A DNA stretch of 19,614 bases from Phenylobacterium aquaticum (GTDB taxonomy: Bacteria > Pseudomonadota > Alphaproteobacteria > Caulobacterales > Caulobacteraceae), in contig NZ_CANCLE010000066.1 in the NCBI RefSeq assembly GCF_947378715.1, positions 1-19,614 on the forward strand, given 5' to 3'. Each line of letters begins with the position of its first letter. The first letter of the stretch is position 1. Below are positions 14,218 to 19,614 of the stretch, one piece after another. The position numbers and the translations under genes were made by a program. The notes beneath the pieces were generated by a model. It was not told the DNA's origin, ran no database searches, and was given only the letters and a program-made list of their open reading frames with translations.

Positions 14218-16119
14218 ATGGGTCTGAAGACCGTCATTCTGGCCGCCAGCGCGCTCTGCGCCCTGGCCGGCTCCGCCACCGCCGGCGACTATTCCAAGAG
14301 CCTGGTTCCCGGCTATCCCGACGTGGCGGCGGAATATCTGCAGATTCCCGGCTACGCCGCGCCCGGCACGCCCAAGGCGCTGAACACCGCCAGCTTCCTG
14401 CGTCTGCGCGCCGCCGTCGACGGGGATGCGCCGCGTTCCGCCAATGCGGTGATCGTCGCCCTGCCGGGCTTCGCCTCCACCCCGGCCCACTGGCTCTATC
14501 TGGCCAGCCAGCTGGTGCATAAGGCCCAGGCCCGCACCTGCGACGGTCAGCCCTGCCGGGTGGAGGTGTGGGTGCTGCAACGGCGCGGGCCGAACCTGGC
14601 CGACACCACAGGCTTGACGGCGGCGCGCAAGGCGAAGACCCCGAAGCTCGCCCTGGACTACTATCTCGGCGCTGACGCCCTGAAGCCCTCCGCGATCGCC
14701 GGCGCCCCGGCCCAGGTCGGCCCCGCCACCGCCCAGGCCAAGTGGACGCCGCTGTCCGAGCAGGACCTGGCCTTCATGGCCGACTGGGACTTCCAGACCT
14801 ATGCCGGCGACGTGGACGCGATCATCGGCCTGATCGGCCAGAAGACCGGTGGTCACAACATCTTCCTGGCCGGCCACAGCCAGGGCGGCGGCTTCGTCGC
14901 CAACTATGCGGCGCGGATGAAGGCCAATGGCCAGCGTGGGATCGTCGGGCTCTCGGGCCTGATCTTCCTGGATGGCGGACCCTCGGCCGGAACACAAAGC
15001 GAGCCGACCCCGGCCGAGATCGATGGCTATTTCGCCCATGTGGACGACCTGCGGGCCGGCAAGGCAGCGGTCTATACCGACGCCAATGGCCTGCTGGGCG
15101 CAGTGGCCGGGCCGGCCTCGGCCGCCAGCCAGTCGGTGACCGGGATCTACTACGCCTTCTCCGACCCGAGGGCGGAATCGATCTTCCCCCTGCGCACTTC
15201 GGCGATGAAACAGGCCCCCGGCGACCAGTTCCTCAAGGCGATCCGCCTGACCTGGCTGGCCCGGGCCGGGACCAGCTTCGACACCGATCCGGTCCCCGGC
15301 GGCGGGGTGCAGATGCCGGTGCTGCAGTTCCTCGGCGAGGGGCTCGGCGTCCTGGACTTCAAGCCCGTCCCTGGAACCGAAACCCAGTGCGACCTGACGC
15401 CGCCCGCGCCCCTGCCGCCGGGTCCGGCCCGGATGATGATGGGCGCCCCGCCCAAATGCGTGCCCTCCGCCGCCATGGTCGATCCGAACAAGGTCTATGG
15501 CTGGATCGAAGGGGGCGGAAACGGCGGCTCGGCGATCGACGCCGGCAAGGCCAAGGCCTGGATGGACAGTCAGGCCTTCGCCCCGGCCCGCTCCAACATC
15601 AAGCCGGTCACGGTGGCCTTCAAGACTGCCGGAACGCTCACCCTCGACGCCGCCGACATGATCGGGGCCAACTGGTACCCGTCCGAGCGCTGGGATTATG
15701 ACGCCGGCTTCGTCGGCAAGTACAAGCTGCTGAAGCTCGACCGTGACGGGGTGAAGCTCGACGTCGACAAGACCGCCATCGCCAATATCCCGGTCTATGT
15801 GGCCCGCCAGGGATTCACCCAAGGGGTCTCGGGCAATCCGTTCCCGGGGGTCAGCGACTATACCGAGATCAATCGCACGGGGACCTGGCAGACCGATCCG
15901 GCCAAGGCGGTCGTGGCCTTTGATCCCAAGATCAATGTCGCCATCCTGCACCATACCGACTTCGTCTCGGCCGACGATTCCACGCCGGATAAAGGCCGGC
16001 CGGGGGATGCGGGGAATTCGGCGGTGGCCAACACCCTGATCGACTGGGTGCTGAAGCGGGCCAAGGGCGCCGCCGTGGTCCCGACGCCCAAGGCGCTGGG
16101 GGTCGTGACCCGCTACTGA
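14218..16119 (+). CDS. Secreted alpha/beta-hydrolase fold protein, substrate unknown
   Basis: A 633-residue protein with a clear Sec signal peptide (MGLKTVILAASALCALAGS, likely cut after ATA near residue 22). The body starts like an alpha/beta-hydrolase (ANAVIVALPGFASTPAHWLY) and has the nucleophile elbow GHSQGGG (Ser221). About 300 residues separate the first half of the fold from a C-terminal part with IPVYVARQG, VAILHHTDF and NTLIDWVLKR, which could hold the late strand, the catalytic His and the last helix; a large insertion in the fold is therefore likely. The catalytic acid is not obvious. A CDGQPC pair may form a disulphide. ATG 14218 is preferred over a GTG frame at 14191 because GGGGAGG lies five bases upstream and the signal peptide then starts correctly. 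The location is periplasmic or extracellular. Family and substrate are not recognised. Its stop overlaps the convergent acetyltransferase by seven bases. Confidence 0.8.
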   Translation: MGLKTVILAASALCALAGSATAGDYSKSLVPGYPDVAAEYLQIPGYAAPGTPKALNTASFLRLRAAVDGDAPRSANAVIVALPGFASTPAHWLYLASQLVHKAQARTCDGQPCRVEVWVLQRRGPNLADTTGLTAARKAKTPKLALDYYLGADALKPSAIAGAPAQVGPATAQAKWTPLSEQDLAFMADWDFQTYAGDVDAIIGLIGQKTGGHNIFLAGHSQGGGFVANYAARMKANGQRGIVGLSGLIFLDGGPSAGTQSEPTPAEIDGYFAHVDDLRAGKAAVYTDANGLLGAVAGPASAASQSVTGIYYAFSDPRAESIFPLRTSAMKQAPGDQFLKAIRLTWLARAGTSFDTDPVPGGGVQMPVLQFLGEGLGVLDFKPVPGTETQCDLTPPAPLPPGPARMMMGAPPKCVPSAAMVDPNKVYGWIEGGGNGGSAIDAGKAKAWMDSQAFAPARSNIKPVTVAFKTAGTLTLDAADMIGANWYPSERWDYDAGFVGKYKLLKLDRDGVKLDVDKTAIANIPVYVARQGFTQGVSGNPFPGVSDYTEINRTGTWQTDPAKAVVAFDPKINVAILHHTDFVSADDSTPDKGRPGDAGNSAVANTLIDWVLKRAKGAAVVPTPKALGVVTRY

Positions 16120-16652
16120 ACCAAAGCCCCGATGTCTGGCCACAGATAGCTGACCTCATGCACCAGCCCGCCGGGACCCGGCTCGCGGCGGGGGGCCGTG
16201 GCTTCGCCACCCAGATGTTCGTAGAACCGCCGGGCGGGCAGGTTGTCGCGCAGGGTGGAGATCATCAGCGACCGCGCCCCCTGGTCGGCGAACACCCGGG
16301 CCATGGCGATCAGCAGGCGCTCGCCGAGGCCCTGGCGCTGGGCGGCGAGCCGGACATAGAGGGTGTGGATCTCGGCCTCCCCGGGCCGGCGCGAGCGCGA
16401 GGGTCCGCCCGAGGCGTAGCCGACGATGCCATCGCGATCGGCCACAGCCAGGGTGGCGTCATGCGGACCGGGCTGGATCAGCGATCGCTCGAACCGCCGG
16501 GCGTGGACCGGGACCGACATGCGGTCGAGATAGCTGTCGGCGATCAGGCCGCGATAGCTCTCCCGCCAGGCGGCCACGTGGGTCTGCGCGAGCGCCAGGG
16601 CGTCGCCCGGTCCCGTCGGAAAGATCACATGCGAGATGGTGTCCTGGTCCAT
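16113..16652 (-). CDS. GNAT family N-acetyltransferase
   Basis: A 179-residue GNAT-fold acyltransferase that would transfer acetyl from acetyl-CoA to an amine. Motif A is clear: IHTLYVRLAAQRQGLGERLL contains QRQGLG (105-110), fitting the Q/R-x-x-G-x-G/A pyrophosphate loop. Motif B follows with ARRFYEHLGGE. The N-terminal AWRESYRGLIADSYLDRMS is typical of GNATs related to the RimI/PhnO-like group, but does not fix the substrate. ATG 16652 has GGAGG five bases upstream; a longer frame to 16709 has no such site. It is divergent from mutS and convergent with the secreted hydrolase, the two stop codons overlapping. Cytoplasmic; no partner is indicated. Confidence 0.9.
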   Translation of the reverse strand: MDQDTISHVIFPTGPGDALALAQTHVAAWRESYRGLIADSYLDRMSVPVHARRFERSLIQPGPHDATLAVADRDGIVGYASGGPSRSRRPGEAEIHTLYVRLAAQRQGLGERLLIAMARVFADQGARSLMISTLRDNLPARRFYEHLGGEATAPRREPGPGGLVHEVSYLWPDIGALVQ

Positions 16653-16751
16653 GCGCGCCTCCGCCCCGTCCCTAAAGCTTGGGGTTTGCGCGCCCAGGTT
16701 CAAGAGCAAGGCTGACGCGGACGACGGGCGCCGTTAACCTGTGCGTCGCCC
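16653..16751. promoter_or_regulatory. Divergent gap, acetyltransferase / mutS
   Basis: Ninety-nine bases between divergent genes. It contains the GGAGG site of the acetyltransferase and a GTTAAC (16733-16738) shortly before mutS. No GANTC, full CtrA box or recognisable -35/-10 pair was found. The mutS start has no strong Shine-Dalgarno sequence. Confidence 0.35.
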
Positions 16752-19445
<2,694 letters not shown>

Positions 19446-19447
19446 CC

Positions 19448-19614
19448 ATGGGATTGAGGGCGCTGATGGTCGATGTCGACGGGGTCCTGGTCCACCCGCA
19501 CGGCGGCGGCCATTGGAGCGACCGGCTGGAGGCGGACCTTGGCCTGTCGCGCGCCGACCTGGACCGGGCCTTCTTCGCTCCCCACTGGCAGGACGTGATG
19601 CTGGGCCGGGCCGA
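19448..19614 (+). CDS. HAD-superfamily hydrolase, N-terminal fragment (cut by window edge)
   Basis: The first 55 residues of a HAD-type hydrolase. MGLRALMVDVDGVLV has the DxDGV motif I, with Asp9 as nucleophile and Asp11 as the acid/base, as in phosphatases and related enzymes. The following HWSDRLEADLGLSRADLDRA looks like the start of a helical cap, as in haloacid dehalogenase/phosphoglycolate phosphatase-type members. The remaining motifs are beyond the right edge, so the substrate cannot be told. ATG 19448 is two bases after the mutS stop, suggesting coupled translation; MVDVDGV at 19466 is a shorter alternative. Its place after mutS does not by itself imply a repair role. Confidence 0.8.
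   Translation, partial: MGLRALMVDVDGVLVHPHGGGHWSDRLEADLGLSRADLDRAFFAPHWQDVMLGRA

Noticed and set aside
14035..16143. Long minus-strand open frame opposite the secreted hydrolase
   Set aside because: The plus strand has a signal peptide, a strong ribosome site and GHSQGGG; the minus frame has none.

Overview
The window is a high-GC (roughly two-thirds G+C or more), gene-dense stretch of bacterial chromosome. It looks like an alphaproteobacterium of the order Caulobacterales (Caulobacter/Phenylobacterium-like). This is inferred from the dnaK-dnaJ pair behind a CTTG-N17-CCCATAT heat-shock promoter, a chemoreceptor ending in a WEEF tail, clusters of GANTC (the CcrM methylation site) in intergenic DNA, and a CtrA-like box (GTAA-N7-TTAAC) in front of ftsK. 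No species can be named from the sequence alone.

Layout, left to right: (1) the start of an amidase-signature enzyme (minus strand, running off the left edge), divergent from a divergent LpxA-like left-handed beta-helix acyltransferase (plus). (2) A minus-strand block: a membrane hybrid histidine kinase with a TTG start, and upstream of it the DNA translocase ftsK. (3) Across a divergent regulatory region, a 141-residue single-pass membrane protein of unknown function, stop-to-stop with a Tat-type secreted dienelactone-hydrolase-like enzyme. (4) A 315-base AT-rich, palindrome-rich divergent region, then a tight plus-strand group: a double-HAMP chemoreceptor, a small winged-helix DNA-binding protein beginning on the base after the receptor's stop, and a small HExxH putative metallopeptidase. 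(5) The heat-shock pair dnaK-dnaJ with a large hairpin-rich gap. (6) A 633-residue secreted alpha/beta-hydrolase, convergent and overlapping with a GNAT acetyltransferase. (7) mutS, followed two bases later by the start of a HAD-type hydrolase cut by the right edge.

Most genes are core functions: protein folding (DnaK/DnaJ), mismatch repair (MutS) and chromosome translocation at the septum (FtsK). The accessory interest lies in regulation and small proteins: the ftsK/small-protein divergent promoter region with three GANTC sites within 40 bases and a CtrA-like box, the dnaK upstream region with a perfect TTTGAC-N4-GTCAAA palindrome just before the sigma-32 promoter, the palindrome-dense region before the chemoreceptor, and the receptor/winged-helix/metallopeptidase gene set. 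The LpxA-like protein keeps the catalytic-histidine region but differs at several residues typical of LpxA. I found no RNA genes, CRISPR array, insertion sequence, prophage or recognisable defence island, and nothing I would call a wholly new system.
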